Below are positions 10,941-23,666 of a DNA stretch of 64,000 bases, piece by piece (the first letter of the stretch is position 1; each line of letters starts with the position of its first letter). Source of the DNA: Nymphaea colorata (taxonomy: Eukaryota > Streptophyta > Magnoliopsida > Nymphaeales > Nymphaeaceae); the NCBI RefSeq assembly GCF_008831285.2, contig NC_045140.1, positions 8,988,505 to 9,052,504 on the forward strand, in the 5' to 3' direction. The position numbers were made by a program, and so were the translations under genes. Under the pieces are notes generated by a model, which saw only the letters and a list, made by a program, of their open reading frames with translations, was not told the origin of the DNA and made no database searches.

Positions 10941-12940
10941 AAATCTTAATTTTACTCAATTATTGCAGTGTGTTGTCGTCTTTGCACTGATTAAGGGATC
11001 TAAATGCACAACATCTTGCTCAAAGCAGTAGAATTTTCTGATAAAAACTCTTGTAGTGAAAATTGTGTAAGTGAACGAAAACTATTTGATTGCAATCTGT
11101 TGAAAACACTGTGCACCGAATTGCTTCAGGGCTGCAAGGGCCTAATGGTGGCACCAGCAAAAACTAGAGGGAATTTTAGCATCTAATGAACTGTAAAAGG
11201 GTTTGCTGAATGATGGTTCGGAGTAGATAAAGGCCATCTGCAAAACCATGTGATTTTTGGATATTCTGAAGTTCATGTGATTTCAAAGCATCAAAGGCAC
11301 TCTCTCCTGTTTTAGAAGGCATTGAGAAAACGAAATTGTGATTCTTAGTTGAAAATCCACTTCCTTTGGATACTGCAATTCAGGATCGCGAGATTGTTAC
11401 TGTGATCAATCATCTAAACTCTCAGCTATAACTGATCATCTATGGATGACCAAATTAAGTAGTTGGTTCCTTTTATTTCCTTTTCTTCAAGGCTGGTCGC
11501 TTTCTCCCAATGAAGTGTATTTCTTCAGTCAATTGTACACCAATTCAAAATCAAGTTCTGCTTTTTGAGTAAACTGGCCATATGCCAATCCAGCCAGGTC
11601 ATATGATTCTTTAACTGACCTTTTTATTCTCTCACTGTTGTTGGATGAAGTTAATTTTGTTGTCGATCATCTTTGCTAACTTTTTATTGTCTTAACTGAC
11701 ATGGATTGGTTATGCATCTCCGTGAGTATGAAGAACTTGTTGAAGATGGTAATCAGTTCTCTGCTTTGTCCTTACATTTCCCCCTTTGGTGGCTCTCATT
11801 TTAATCTTCACATGCTTTTGTATTAGAATTGGACCAATTGGTGAGAAGAAGATTCTTCATTATGTTCTTTAACTTTGTCTCTCGACTTGTTTCAACAAGT
11901 GCCAGTCTCATTTTATTTTACCTTGTACACCAAACACAGTTAATTTTACCTTCAAAAAACTACCATGTGCATCAAACAGGGTTAGTTTTGCCACGTTAAA
12001 TTCTTCCCTGCCATCAAACGGGGCCTAACAGTAGGGTTAATACGCAAATGTTTGTATACCTTCAGTTATGTCTTCATATCCTCTGCATGTGTGTTTGCCT
12101 TCAATGTTGTTGTCACAATCATGTAATTGTTCAACTTTTTCTCTCAATTGCAATATCTATTCTTGTGAAATGTCTAGTTGATTAATCAAAAACTGCACAT
12201 TATCTTTTTCGAATAAATAGGAGCCATTTTTGTTGCATAACATCTAAATATGGTAACAAAATCTCTGTGACTGTAAAAATAACAAATAGCATGTTCTGAA
12301 CAATGCCAAACATTGATGTACTGCAAACTAACAATTCAATATATATTGACATGCACATAATTTCGACAACCATAAAACAACAGCCCTGAATTTGGACCAT
12401 TTTTTACTATAAAATGACTGTTGACAATTCACATTTACATGATAACTTTGGTACTTAGAAGAGTGTGCCATTTTTACTAGCTATGGATTTGTTACAGGAA
12501 GTGATTAATACTAATAACAGCATTACACAACCTAAAAATGATTCATAAAATTCTACAAAACCATTAAGCATGTGCATTTACAAAAATGAAATTGCAATGA
12601 TAATAAGATTTTCTCAAAGTTGAATTGTGGACAACTTGTCCCTCAAATACTACAACAAGAATGACAAGATGAAACTATATTTGCCAAATTAAGCTCCATC
12701 ATGACACAACAGCGTGCTTTTAAGGCAGATCACCCGTGATATCCAACGTGCCTTCAGGACATATATGCAAGTGAAAACATCCCTTTTCCTCTACGTTTCT
12801 CTTCTCTTAGAAATTAATCCTCTCGATACGGCCCAAGCCTAATATTCATGCCTTGGTCACATGAACTTATTCAAGTACAAACGTATGCACATGTGTTTGT
12901 TTTGCTGATTTATATGGCAGTTCCAGCAACCATTCGCTAT
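10941..12940. other. No recognisable gene
   Basis: An open stretch at 11004-11186 is anonymous. Near 12015 the text GCCATCAAACGGGGCC resembles the ends of Tourist/Harbinger-type MITEs, but no paired end was found. The remainder is AT-rich intergenic DNA with nothing I can support. Confidence 0.4.
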
Positions 12941-12944
12941 GTCA

Positions 12945-15900
12945 CCTGAGTGCGGGGTGCGGGTGCTGGTGCGGTAGTGCGGCGAGAGTATTTTATTATA
13001 TAATATATATGACAAAAAATTGTCTATAAACCACAAAATTATTAAATAACAAGATGAAAATTGTAATTTGTTAATCATGATATCATTATCAATCATCAAT
13101 TCAACATTCAACAAGAAATATACTCCAGTTTTGAGTTCATAGAATCACAGTTCATACAGTCATACTTCATAGTCCCTACATCAATACATATTACATCATC
13201 AATCAGAGTTTCATTCCACTTCCACTTCCACCAATATCTTAATTTTCTTGAATATTTTCAACGATATCATCATCATCAAAGGCCTCAGAAGGAACAACAT
13301 GATCAGAAAAATCCATGTTAACAGTATATAAATTGCGTTCTCCATCGAAATCAAATTCATTTGGATTTACATCCTAATATTGAGATGACCCACAACTGCA
13401 TTTTATTAAAGATAAAAGTTAAACAATAAAAAATATGTACCACAAAAATATAGAAAATCTAATACAACAAAAGAAATTGGGCAAGACAAAACAACCTAAT
13501 AAAGAAATACATGTATTCATTTTCTTTCCTTGAAAGCAGATGCAAATTATAATGCACATAAACCAAGTCCTCTTCATGTTGGCTAGTGAGCTTGTTCCTT
13601 TTAATGTTGTGTATATGACCATATATGCTCCAATTTCTTTCACAACACGATGATGTAATAGGTTGTGATAGTAACTTCGAAGCATGTTTATGAAGCACGG
13701 GCATTTCTGATCCTTAAGACGCCCACCAATCAAAAGGACTCAAATCATCATCTTCTCTTCCATCTGCTGTGCATTCTAAACTAAAATCTCCTAAAGAAAA
13801 CTTGTTATATTCACAAATAGCATCTTCTCTTGCATAAGAATCTGTAAAAAGTCTGGCCATACATGACATTCTTTGAGTGTTTAATTCATTATCTAGATTT
13901 GGAGTAATATGTCTAGGAGCTCCTTCAATCCATTTTTTACTGTAATATTTGGGATTTAAGGAGTGAGCCATGCAATGCAAGGGAGTATTGATTTTATCTC
14001 ATCTTTCAACTAATATTGTACTTATGCGATCAAAGAACTCTGAATTATCAAGTACAATATCATTTTTTTCTTTCTTAAAAACTATACACTGAATTTGTTC
14101 AATCATATCGTCCCACATTGCGTAAACTTTATGAAGCATAGGATCATCTTTATCAACAGCTCTCAACATGCACCGAATTGGCTCTGTAAAATCTAAAAAA
14201 ATATGCAATTTTATCCCACCATTTATCTTCAATAGTAAGGTTTTTAATACTTTGAGCTTTAGCCTTATCTTCAACCATATAAAAGTTACACTCTCAACTA
14301 AACACCATTTGAATAAGTGCATCTCACACTCTTTGAATTCTTTCCAACATGAAAATTATTGAAGCAAATTATATCTCTGCAACCTCTAACAATCTCAAAT
14401 CAGAAAAACTACTAGAAAGAGACAATGGATGTTGTTGATTAACGATGAAATTTCTAATATTTCTTACATCTTTTTCAATGTCTTGAATCCATGAGAATAA
14501 CTCATGTCCCTTAGGATCTACATCTTGACTTGAAGGATAGCATATGTCCTTCAGTGCTAAATTCAAAGTATGTGCAACACATGGAGTCCAAAAAATATGT
14601 GAAAAGTCACACATCAAACTAACTCCAACACTTTTGCATACAGCAGCATTGTCAGTATTGAGCCACACCACTTTATCAGGACCAACCTCCATGATAGCTT
14701 CTACAAATAATTGTTTCAAATATCTAGGATCTTTATATTCTCCAGATGCATCAACTACCTTCAAAAATATTGGTTCACCATGTGCAATGACAGTAAAATT
14801 AATTAGTGGACATCTTTGAATCTCTTTCCATCCATCAGAAACAATTGATACCCCAGTCGTGTTCCATTTAAACTTTTTTTCTTTCTAAACTTTGCTCAAC
14901 CTCATTTTTTTCATCATGAGGAAGTGATGAGTGCAACCTTTCTGAACCGGAAGGTATATATCCTGATAATTTGCTATTTGCAAGTATAGTATAAGCCTTC
15001 TTTTGAAATGGATTTCTGGCTACATTGAAAGGAATGCAGCTAGAATAGAAAAACTAAGCAATCACTTTATCTATTTCTGCTCTTCTACAAGAATGAAAAT
15101 GTGTCTCTATAGTCTTTCTTTTTCTATAAGAACTCTTAGGATTTGTCACAATAATACTTGTTTTCTTCTTGTTGTGGATTACATCAGCATGATCTTGCAA
15201 TCTCTTGAACTTTCAAACTTTTTCTGCAGAAATTTTTTCACATCCTGGAATTCCATGACTGACAACTTCAACAAATGTGCCTTAATTCTTGTGTAAGATC
15301 CTACAAATGTACCTTGACAATATTTGCATACAAAATATACATTTCCACCGCCTCTGCCTACATCTTTAGTGACCACTTTCATTTCTTTCCATAGTGGTTG
15401 TTCTTCAAATGCAAATGCTTCACCAGGTAGTGTAGTAGACTTTGAAACATCACCTTCATCTACATTCACACTACATGAAGAACTTATCGCAGGAGAATCT
15501 GAAACAACTTCTTTTCATTTCGTTCTGTTTGCCATCTTTTATGGCTTTACCTTAAAAAAAATCAGTCTAACCAAAGAACCCAAAACCCAAAAAAATCTAG
15601 TCTAACCAAAATAACATGGTCATGATCATGATAAAGAGATTCCAAAATCAACCCAACAACTTACCGAATGAATCCAGTAGCTAACAAAGGCAAAGAAGTC
15701 ACAGAAGTAGCAAGTAGGTAAACGTGATCAGGTGGAACCAACTACGAATGCAGCCGAAGCACCTACAGAGCCACCAACGTTTACATCCGAAGGTGAACAC
15801 CATATCCTAAGTTGTAAAACTCTGAAATTATTGATCATCTACATCTCAAATTATTCCAAAACGACCAAGTTTCTCAAGTGTGCCGACCAATAAAACTGCT

Positions 15901-16974
15901 AAGAATCCAAAACCAAGATACAAGAACTTATGCTGGAATGAAAATATACATACATATAGAGAATGCCATTTTTGCATTCCCCGTGCAACCCTTCTATTCC
16001 CCCCTTTGATCCTTTCCTTTCTTCAGCCTCTATGCCTGTCATTTTTACATTTTAATTTGTTCTTGTTTGTTCCTTGTTTTTACAAGAGATTCATTTCCTG
16101 TCTACAAAAACAGAGCTGATTTTCTTTGTAAAATAAAACCAGGTGTATACTAAAATACAGAATATACTATAATCGCAAGGATCGATCTACAGAAGTCAGA
16201 AAAATGCTTTCTAATAGTCTAATAGAATGACTAACCTGAGGCTGGGTTGCCGGCTGTGGGAACAAACGGCAAAGGAGTCAATGGCAAGCCACTGTTTGAC
16301 TGCGGCCGGCGGTGGGAGAGAGATAGGTGGATTGAACCAGACGTTGACAATATAGAACCAGACGCTGACAATAGAAAATGAGAAAACCTAAAAATGAGAA
16401 AAAAAGTGAGAACCAGACCAAACGAGAAAACCCGAAATTTCAAATATGCAAATGCAATACCATTCTCGATACAGAAAACCGGGAGAGGGAGAGTGGGCAA
16501 GAGAGATTCCTACTTACCCCGAATGGAGGTCGCCCTACCCTGTAGGCTGCAATCGATGACTTCGCCGGCTCCACCCAATTTGACTTCACCGGCTCCACCT
16601 AATTTGACGCATAGAAGAGGGTCGAAGAAGAAGGGACGAAGAGGGATGATGGTTGAGGAAGAGGGAAGAAGAAGAAGAAGGGACGAAGAGGGAAAGGTCG
16701 AAAAAGAGGTACGAAGAAAGGGTGATGGTTGACTTTGTTAAAAACTTAAAAATAAAAAAAAACCCTAAAAATTAGACCAAAGTCGACTTTCTTGCCTTTG
16801 ACCGCACCCAACTCGGGTCAAACGCAAAACGGGTGCGAGTCTCAAACAGACGATTTTAGCCGGTTGTGGCTGATTGCACCAAACTCTTGTTTGACCCGTT
16901 TGGGTGCACAGTGGGGCAGAGCCGTACCCGCATCATGTTGATGTGGGTGCGAGACCAAAAATTGCTCACCCAGG
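12945..16974 (-). mobile_element. hAT superfamily DNA transposon, inactivated
   Basis: The two ends are imperfect inverted repeats: CCTGAGTGCGGGG on the left, and the complement of ACCCAGG on the right, reading CCTGGGTGAGC. Both ends carry clusters of GGGTGCG/GTGCGGG motifs (about 12950-12985 on the left, 16800-16950 on the right), typical of subterminal transposase-binding repeats. The transposase is read from the minus strand at 13242-15540, and the leader (15541-16974) is long and pyrimidine-rich on that strand. I could not find an 8-bp target-site duplication. The right 485 bp recur at 1-458, where another copy starts outside the window. Confidence 0.75.
13242..15540 (-). pseudogene. hAT transposase pseudogene (BED finger, DUF659, dimerisation)
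   Basis: Transposases of this family cut and paste hAT elements. In order on the minus strand there is a BED-type zinc finger near 15345-15250 (CKYCQGTFVGSYTRIKAH). A DUF659/RNase-H-like segment follows at 14764-14369 with LNTDNAAVCKSVG and CVAHTLNLALKD. A middle segment at 14322-13999 and an LNPKYYSKKWIEG segment at 13980-13714 come next. The C-terminal dimerisation motif at 13704-13459 reads LLSQPITSSCCERNWSIYGH, then RNKLTSQHEEDLVYVHYN. An acidic tail ends near 13242. At least four frame changes and stops interrupt it, and an early stop follows the first probable ATG near 15537. Family identity is clear; it cannot make a full protein. Confidence 0.88.
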
Positions 16975-19263
16975 TTTCATTGTCCATTCCTTTCCATTTA
17001 ACATGCAAGAGCAGGAAGACAAAACATGACACGTTAAACAATATAACATTCTTCCAATGTTCATAAAAAACTAAACGAAAAGTTAATTGAACATACACTC
17101 TTAAGTGAATAAACTTAAAAGGAGAAGACACAAATGTGAAATCTTTTTTTTTGTGGGTGGTAACAAGGGTGTCGATAGGTCAGGTTTGATCCAAATTCTC
17201 TACCAGCATAAGTCCTGTGCACCATAATTCATACAAATTATTCAGAAAGTCTTTATATAACTATGCACCATAATTCCTACAAATTATTCAGAAAGAGCAA
17301 GCAAGACTGAGTAGAGGCCCAATCAGATTCCTTGTCCCATTCTACTGGACTCATAGAGTGATGGTAAATCTCTAGTTCAGATTTGTTGGAATAACCCCTT
17401 TCTTGAGTGCCCTATTCAACTCCGATAAGAAAAAAAGTAGTGTAAGCCAAGAGAAAAAATAAAAGGTTACATAAGGACTTCCTGCATATGGAGACAAATA
17501 ACCGACGCTCAGAACTATGACAGGTTTATCTAAGCTGATATGTCAGAAAAGACTTCCCATCTACCTATTCTTATGGTGTCTTTCTACATAATTTTTTATG
17601 TCCAGCAAATTATAAGCGCTAAGCATTCATTAGATGTTACACTTACGTCACGCATCTGTGAACAACAATTGGTGCTTTCTCTGTAAAACTGAATAGGGAA
17701 AAGTATTTGGTAAATTAACATTTAAACACATCCAATTCCATCCTCAAAAGTTGCCATCGCAAGAAATGGCATTACCCCATATACCATGTAAATTACATAT
17801 TTTGCAACTTTATCATTGCTGAATGCGTAGCCCCATATACCATGTTTTAAAATTATGGTCATGGTGACAACTACAACCTCCGACTGCTATATGTGCAGCT
17901 GAGGCCTTGCATATCCAAGCTCATTTGCAACTCTTGTGCTGGAAGCATACCTGTGATCATCATTTGTTCACCCAGAGTTCATGGCCTTGTTACTGTTATT
18001 GGCAGTAGCAAGAACCTTATAGCTTGGAGAAAGCCACTGACCAGACTCGTTCGACTTACAGATGCTTTCCATCCTCTGCCATCTTGCCTCCAACCATGGC
18101 TGCTGCATTCTTTTAGAGTCAAGACGACGTAGTTTTTGTCACGGCTTCCCTTTTCAAAAGTCTATTCAACTAGAAAGAATTGAGATTTTCAGCCTATCAT
18201 CTCACATTAATTCAGAAACTAAGCAACAAATATGGAAACAAATTGTGAATTTCATGAATTTAGGATTATCCATTATATGAAAATGCAAGATATGACGTGA
18301 TCTAACTAGGGTGCAATCATCAAAGCAAGTTTTTAATGTGGAAAAGAGTTCAAGTAATGAAAAGATGAACTCAAAATGGATTCAGTGAAATTGAATCAGC
18401 CAGGGAAAGGCCTAACTCGTAAAGGCTCTTAAGGGAGAAAATGGTCTTCATTTGACACACCATTTCAACTAATGTAAGTCCGGACATGAGCAGGCAGGTA
18501 TAGGTTCACCATTAGGTTCCATGGCCTCCTAAGTCGTCTGTTCACAATAACTAGATTCTATACACCTTCATATACACATAGCGTGCCATATTTGACTATC
18601 GAACAAAGACAAACTCTGATGTAAAGAAGCGTCACATTTTTATAATTCTCAAATTTTAAATATGTTTCTATATTCCGCTTAAGATCTTAGTGGATAAGAA
18701 GGAATAAACCACCTGCTCATACTATTCCGGATACTTGTGGAATCACTTTTTCAGCACTATGTGAAAATATATTACCTACTAATTGTATCACAACTCATAT
18801 CCTAGATGAAGAAAAGAAAAATGAAAAGGTATTTACTTCATATATTTGAAAGCATTATCAAATCGATAATCCGAACATCACATTTGTTAACCACAAGAAG
18901 AAACAAACTACGTTATCTGGACACCCGAAATTTTCACAGACGAACTATAATTTTTTGCCACACCATAAAGAACATCATTTTTTTAGTTTTATCCATATAT
19001 TGTCATTCTTTAATCTACCGAAGTCCAAAGTCTAGTTCAAACCGTGACTCAACCTCCACATCCCGAGGATTAGAATCCAACATCCAAAATTCAGCTTTCA
19101 TATTCAAACTAGATTCCAAATCTCTGCCTCAATATCCATTTTTTATCAAAATCCAAACTGTAGATTCACTTCAGGTTCAAAATAAGGCCCAAATTTCACT
19201 TCTATATCTATTTCAAAAACTTCAGATCTCAATATATTTTCTAGATCCCGTTCAGTTCCAAAT

Positions 19264-19755
19264 CCAACTTTTGAAACCAGTTTGGATCCAAACTATCACT
19301 TTTGGATCCAACCAGATCCAAACTGTCACCTTCCGATCCATTTGGATCCAAAACTATTACTTTCAGATACAATCCGGATCCAAACTAATACTTTTGGCTC
19401 CATCCAGATCTAAAATATTACTTTTAGATCCATTTTGATCTAAACTATCACTTTTGGATTCACTCAGATCAAAAGTAACACTATCGGATCCATCCGGGTC
19501 CATCCATATCCAGTCCATTACTTTAGGATCAATTTGCATCCAAGATATCACTTTTGGATCCATACAGATCCAAAATAACACGTTTGGATCCGTTCAGATC
19601 CAAAATGTCACTTTCAGATCCATTTTGATTCAATATACCACTTTCAGTTCCATTTCGATGCAAAGCATCATTGTCGCATCTATCTGGGCCCAAACCATCA
19701 CTTCCAGATCCAAACTATCTGTTTTGGATCCCAAATTCCATCCAGATCTAAATAA
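19264..19755 (+). repeat. 30-bp minisatellite, long version
   Basis: About 15-16 degenerate 30-bp units built on GGATCCAAACTATCACTTTT. Read on the plus strand each unit encodes ten residues like GSIQIQNNTF, so two long ORFs cross the array. On the minus strand units read like MDPKVISWMQIDPK. The array is longer than in copy 1 (2644-2945). Repeated GATC and GGATCC sites give the array its regular look. Confidence 0.88.
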
Positions 19756-20224
19756 TCACATTCAGAACCAAAACCCAAAATACAGAACCAAAACTAGTAA
19801 TCCAAATACAAAATTTCATTTCAGATCTCATCGAGTGCTAAAATTAATGCATCATGGAAATTCCATAGGTTGCCCTTTATTTTCATTCTCAAAATGACAT
19901 TGGTTTTATTTCAAATATCAAAAACATTTAATTTCCTAAAATACCTCCAATCTTCCCTTTATTCTTTTGAAACTACCTAAGTTTAAACAAAAATCAAAAG
20001 AAGGCATGGTGACTCCTCATAGCTGTCGCAGGCTTAGTTTGACCATGCGCTGATCTCACCATCAGTTGGGAGTGCATCATGAATCTATCCCAAAATTAAG
20101 GTAGATTAATGGACCACTAAGACTCATAGTTTCATGAATCAGTCTAATTTTTGGGTTAAATACATGTGACACTTTCGTAGTATTACTTTATCCAAACACC
20201 ACCTTATAGACCAGCTATTGAAAT

Positions 20225-21915
20225 TTCCATCCCCACCATTTTTAGAGTCCATCCCTACCCCATAAGGTGGATTACCATGTTAAGATCCTAACATGGTAAC
20301 TCTACCACAGATCTCACTCCTACCCAATTCCTATATAGCATAAAACCTAACCAGTAGGAGATTGCAATGAATTAGGGATATATAATTAGTTATATTGTTT
20401 CTATGAGGGGCCAACCATACTAAAAGCCAAGTATAATAACTTAATTAATGAACATTGTGGATATTTAACAGAACTAATGGTAGAGTACAGTCTATGTCCA
20501 AGGGATTTAATGTGATCAACCAGATAGGTGAAGGAGTGCAAACCTAAACGGGAAGCCGAAGAAGAAAAGAAAAGTCATAATAGAATCAAAAGCTTGCTGC
20601 ATTATCTTCTTTTCCTCCCCCTCCAAGGATTTTTCATTTGCTGATCGTTCACAAGTCGAATAATGCTCACCACCATTAACTTTTTAGGTAAAGAAAGCAT
20701 ATGATCTATATGCCAACAATCTCATATACCAAATTAGTGAAAGAAACAACTAAGAGGGCCACAAAGACTTGCCTTGAAAAAGCACAGCCGCTGAACATAT
20801 TTTTCAATAGGTTAAGTCTGTTTGCTATTCTTTGGGGTTGGTTGACTTTAGACAAAGCTGGTTCAGGACAAATTTCACTTGGATAACTTATCTGTATTTT
20901 GAGGCACATCCCCTTAAATGGATGTTGTTAAACCTGATTTAAATAAGTTAGCTGGTTCATAACATTTTTCAGTAAGCACGATGTGATGTGGGAAAAGACA
21001 CTTAAAGGCTGGCTTGGAAATCCACTACCTTTCTTTTTGTATTCAGGTGATACTCAATTACTTAAAACGTAGGGATGAATAATCCACTGGGCATTTTAAA
21101 GAATGGATTACGAGCTGAACGGAAAAAGTAAGGTAGTGGATTTCCAAAGCCAGCTTTCTAACTGCCTTTCCCCATATAAAAATGTTATTTTATAAGTGTA
21201 ACCATGACTTTAATTAATTTGGGTTTACTAATCAAAACCATTTAAAGCCTAATGGGATGTGCTTCAAAATAGCGATGAATTGTGAAAATGAAATTTGTAG
21301 TGAACCAGTTTTAATACAGTTAACCTGCCACAAAAACAGGACTCAACCTATTGAAAAATATGTACAGTGGCCTTGTTTTTTCAACGCGAGTCTTGTGATC
21401 GACCGTTTTGGTTGTTCTTTCACTAATTTGGCATACGAACTTGTTGGCATATGAATCATACGCCTCTTTTACCTAAAGAATTAATGGTGGTCAGCTTTCA
21501 AGTGGGAGAAAAAGAGGAAAAAACAGCAAGCTTTTGATTCTTTTATAACTCAGCTTTTCTCCTCCAGCATTCTGTCTCGGTTTTCACTTCTTTCCACTAT
21601 GGCCTATTACGAGCGATCCCATTGATCAATTAAATCTCTGTCAGACGTAGACATTGCTCTACTGTTAGTTCTGTTACATATTTAAGAAGTTCACTACATT
21701 ATTGTACTGATTTTTAGTATGGCCGGCTCCCACAGGCAATAACAATACTGATTATATATCCAGAATTCATTGCAATGTCCTCTAGTGTTTAGGTTTCCTG
21801 TATATACGAATCAAACTTGGAGTAAGATCTGCAGTAGAGTCACCAAATAAGGAATTAACAGTAATCCACCTTGAGTTATGTGTAAGGATGAAATTTAAAA
21901 GAGGTGGGGATGGAA
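20225..21915. mobile_element. Long foldback element FB1, copy 2
   Basis: This has the same structure as 3235-4998: left arm from TTCCATCCCCACC, right arm ending GGTGGGGATGGAA, and a central spacer near 21050-21120. It lacks the 59-bp arm duplication found in copy 1. Both copies sit at the equivalent place within the segmental duplication, so the insertion predates the duplication. Confidence 0.8.
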
Positions 21916-22340
21916 CTATCGGTAACTGCTACTACAAGGGCCAGGTGTAGCAATGTTCCATACGGGGAGGAAGCCATAAAAGGAAGGGCAGGATTATGAT
22001 AGTGTAATGGAAATCAGCATTGATGATTAACTTCAATCGGTATATTTTCTTGCAATTAGTTCAGAATAGCTACCTGAAGAGAAATATTGGTTGCTATAAC
22101 GTGCCTTGTTTGAGTATAAGGGGCCACTAAAGAATAGGCATATTCTTTACTTGAGAACTTGTTTGCCAATATTAAGAAGCCAAGAATGCCATGACTGGAA
22201 TAGGGGAACACCTGAGGTCATGCCCTCGTTTTAATCTACAGCAACATTTCATATACATTGAATATTGACTCCTTATAGGACACTAGAACTGTAGAGTTTT
22301 ACTTCTCCTTCTATTCTATATAGCTTCATGGCCACATCAT

Positions 22341-22994
22341 AGTGACTTTTATGATGAGAGAGAGAGAGGGGGTTATTTTTTAATTTTAAATGCAGTAAAA
22401 AAAATATAAAAGTTATGGCAAAAATAGATGCTAGAAATCAAGAGTAAATGACAATTATAGTATATTTAATTGGTCCAACCAATAATAGGACATTTGTGGC
22501 CATGGTTCCATCAACATGGCTAGTCTTAGGGCATTGAACTTTAACTTAAAAGGCACAAAAATAATAATTGATATCCATTACAGGCCTCCTTAGGGCATCA
22601 AACGGGCCCTTATTTACTTCATAGAAATACATTGTACACTATGTTTTGGTCTAAGTTGGTGCAAGGAACAATATGTTAGCACTTGTTGTGGACATGTACA
22701 TTTTAGTTGTTTGCTAGCCAAAGTGACTTGCAAAGGAGAACATCACACGTTTTGAGTAAATGTTGTACATAATTTTGTTTTTTCATACTATTTCCCATTT
22801 CTGCAAATATTTCATCATTCAGACTTCCTCCTTGTTCTTTATCATCTATTACAATACATGAAGAGTTATGTTTAGCTTTGGCTTTTTGTATTATTGTTGT
22901 ATATTTGTTTATTCACACAACAAGTCAATTGTTTAAACTTATTTCATTTAACTAAATTGTTTGATCTTCTTGTACTTCTATTTGTTAAACTTAG
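22341..22994. other. Unassigned DNA upstream of the Myb-like relic
   Basis: A short GA run lies near 22358. The text TTAGGGCATCAAACGGGCCCTTA near 22591-22613 resembles a Tourist/Harbinger terminal repeat with TTA on both sides. Since a Myb/SANT ORF follows, this may be flank or end of a Harbinger-type element. No paired terminus was confirmed. Confidence 0.35.
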
Positions 22995-23666
22995 ATGAGT
23001 AGCCACCATGACAAACTACAGTGGAATGAAGATCAAGTGCAGTTTTTATTTAACATGATGTTAGAGCAAGTTAAGTTTCCTAAAAATGCAGACATCAAGT
23101 GGGCTAAAAAAAATAACTATGAAGGTGGTTGAGCAAAAAATGATGGAAGCTTATGGACCAATGTTTACGTTAGAGAAGATTCGAAACAAGCTGAAAAGAG
23201 CAAAACTTAACTTACAAATGATGAAAGGGATGCTTAATACATCAAGATTAGGGTGAGACCCAGATAAAAAAATTATACAAGCAGATGATAATGTGTGGAA
23301 AGAGTATATAAAAAGTACGCAAATTGAAAAAAATATAAATTGTCAACAATATGAAAGTATTATGAGCATGTAATGGAAATTTGGGGATCTTCCAATAGAT
23401 TGGGTGACAATAGGAGTGGTGTAGATAGTAGGATACTAAATGATGTACAAATAAATGTGGATAAACAAGATGAAAATGATTTTCAATTACCTACTTCACC
23501 AATGGATAGTGATGCTCATACTCAGGGAGATACCTCTAACAGCACGAGGGGAAACAAAAAAGCGAGAACCTTCACAACCATAAATGATGATACTTTCGAA
23601 ACCATTGGTGAGTACATACGACAACTTGTGGAAACTCAACTTGTAGCTGTTTTGCAGAAGAGTTGA
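22995..23666 (+). pseudogene. Myb/SANT-like DNA-binding protein, transposon-type relic
   Basis: From the ATG at 22995 the frame reads LQWNEDQVQFLFNMMLEQ, a degenerate Myb_DNA-bind_3-type start. In that family a W..... F..L..EQ pattern precedes a helix-rich domain. A single-base change of frame near 23110 leads to KVVEQKMMEAYGP, LEKIRNKLKRAKL and, after a stop, DPDKKIIQADDNVWKEYIKS, which matches the family's GWDP.... A....W..Y motif. An acidic 97-codon tail follows at 23373-23666. Such proteins include L10-interacting Myb proteins and the first ORF of PIF/Harbinger elements. The frameshift and stop make it a pseudogene. No Harbinger nuclease ORF was seen. Confidence 0.7.

Larger units (their letters stand above)
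16491..22340 (+). repeat. Segmental duplication, copy 2
   Basis: This is the complete visible counterpart of 1-5426. The homology ends at 22340, where AGTGACTTTT replaces CTGGATCAAC of copy 1. It contains a longer minisatellite (19264-19755) and an FB1 foldback (20225-21915). It also has insertions of about 70 bp near 17780-17848, flanked by repeated CCCCATATACCATG, and near 18515-18585. No functional gene is seen. The 210-codon ORF at 18806-19438 and the 147-codon ORF at 19454-19897 arise because the 30-bp repeat has no stop in that frame. Confidence 0.93.

Noticed and set aside
16394-16732. 112-codon Arg/Glu-rich ORF
   Set aside because: It is the translated purine-rich antisense of the hAT leader. 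The same kind of ORF appears at 3-221 in the partial copy.
18806-19438. 210-codon ORF on the plus strand as a gene
   Set aside because: It begins in sequence that is frame-broken in the other duplicate copy and runs into the stop-free 30-bp minisatellite. No domain was recognised.
20706-20909. ORF pair at 20706-20909 (minus) and 21257-21454 (plus) as a duplicated small protein gene
   Set aside because: They are mirror images produced by the two arms of foldback FB1. The similarity reflects the palindrome, not gene duplication.
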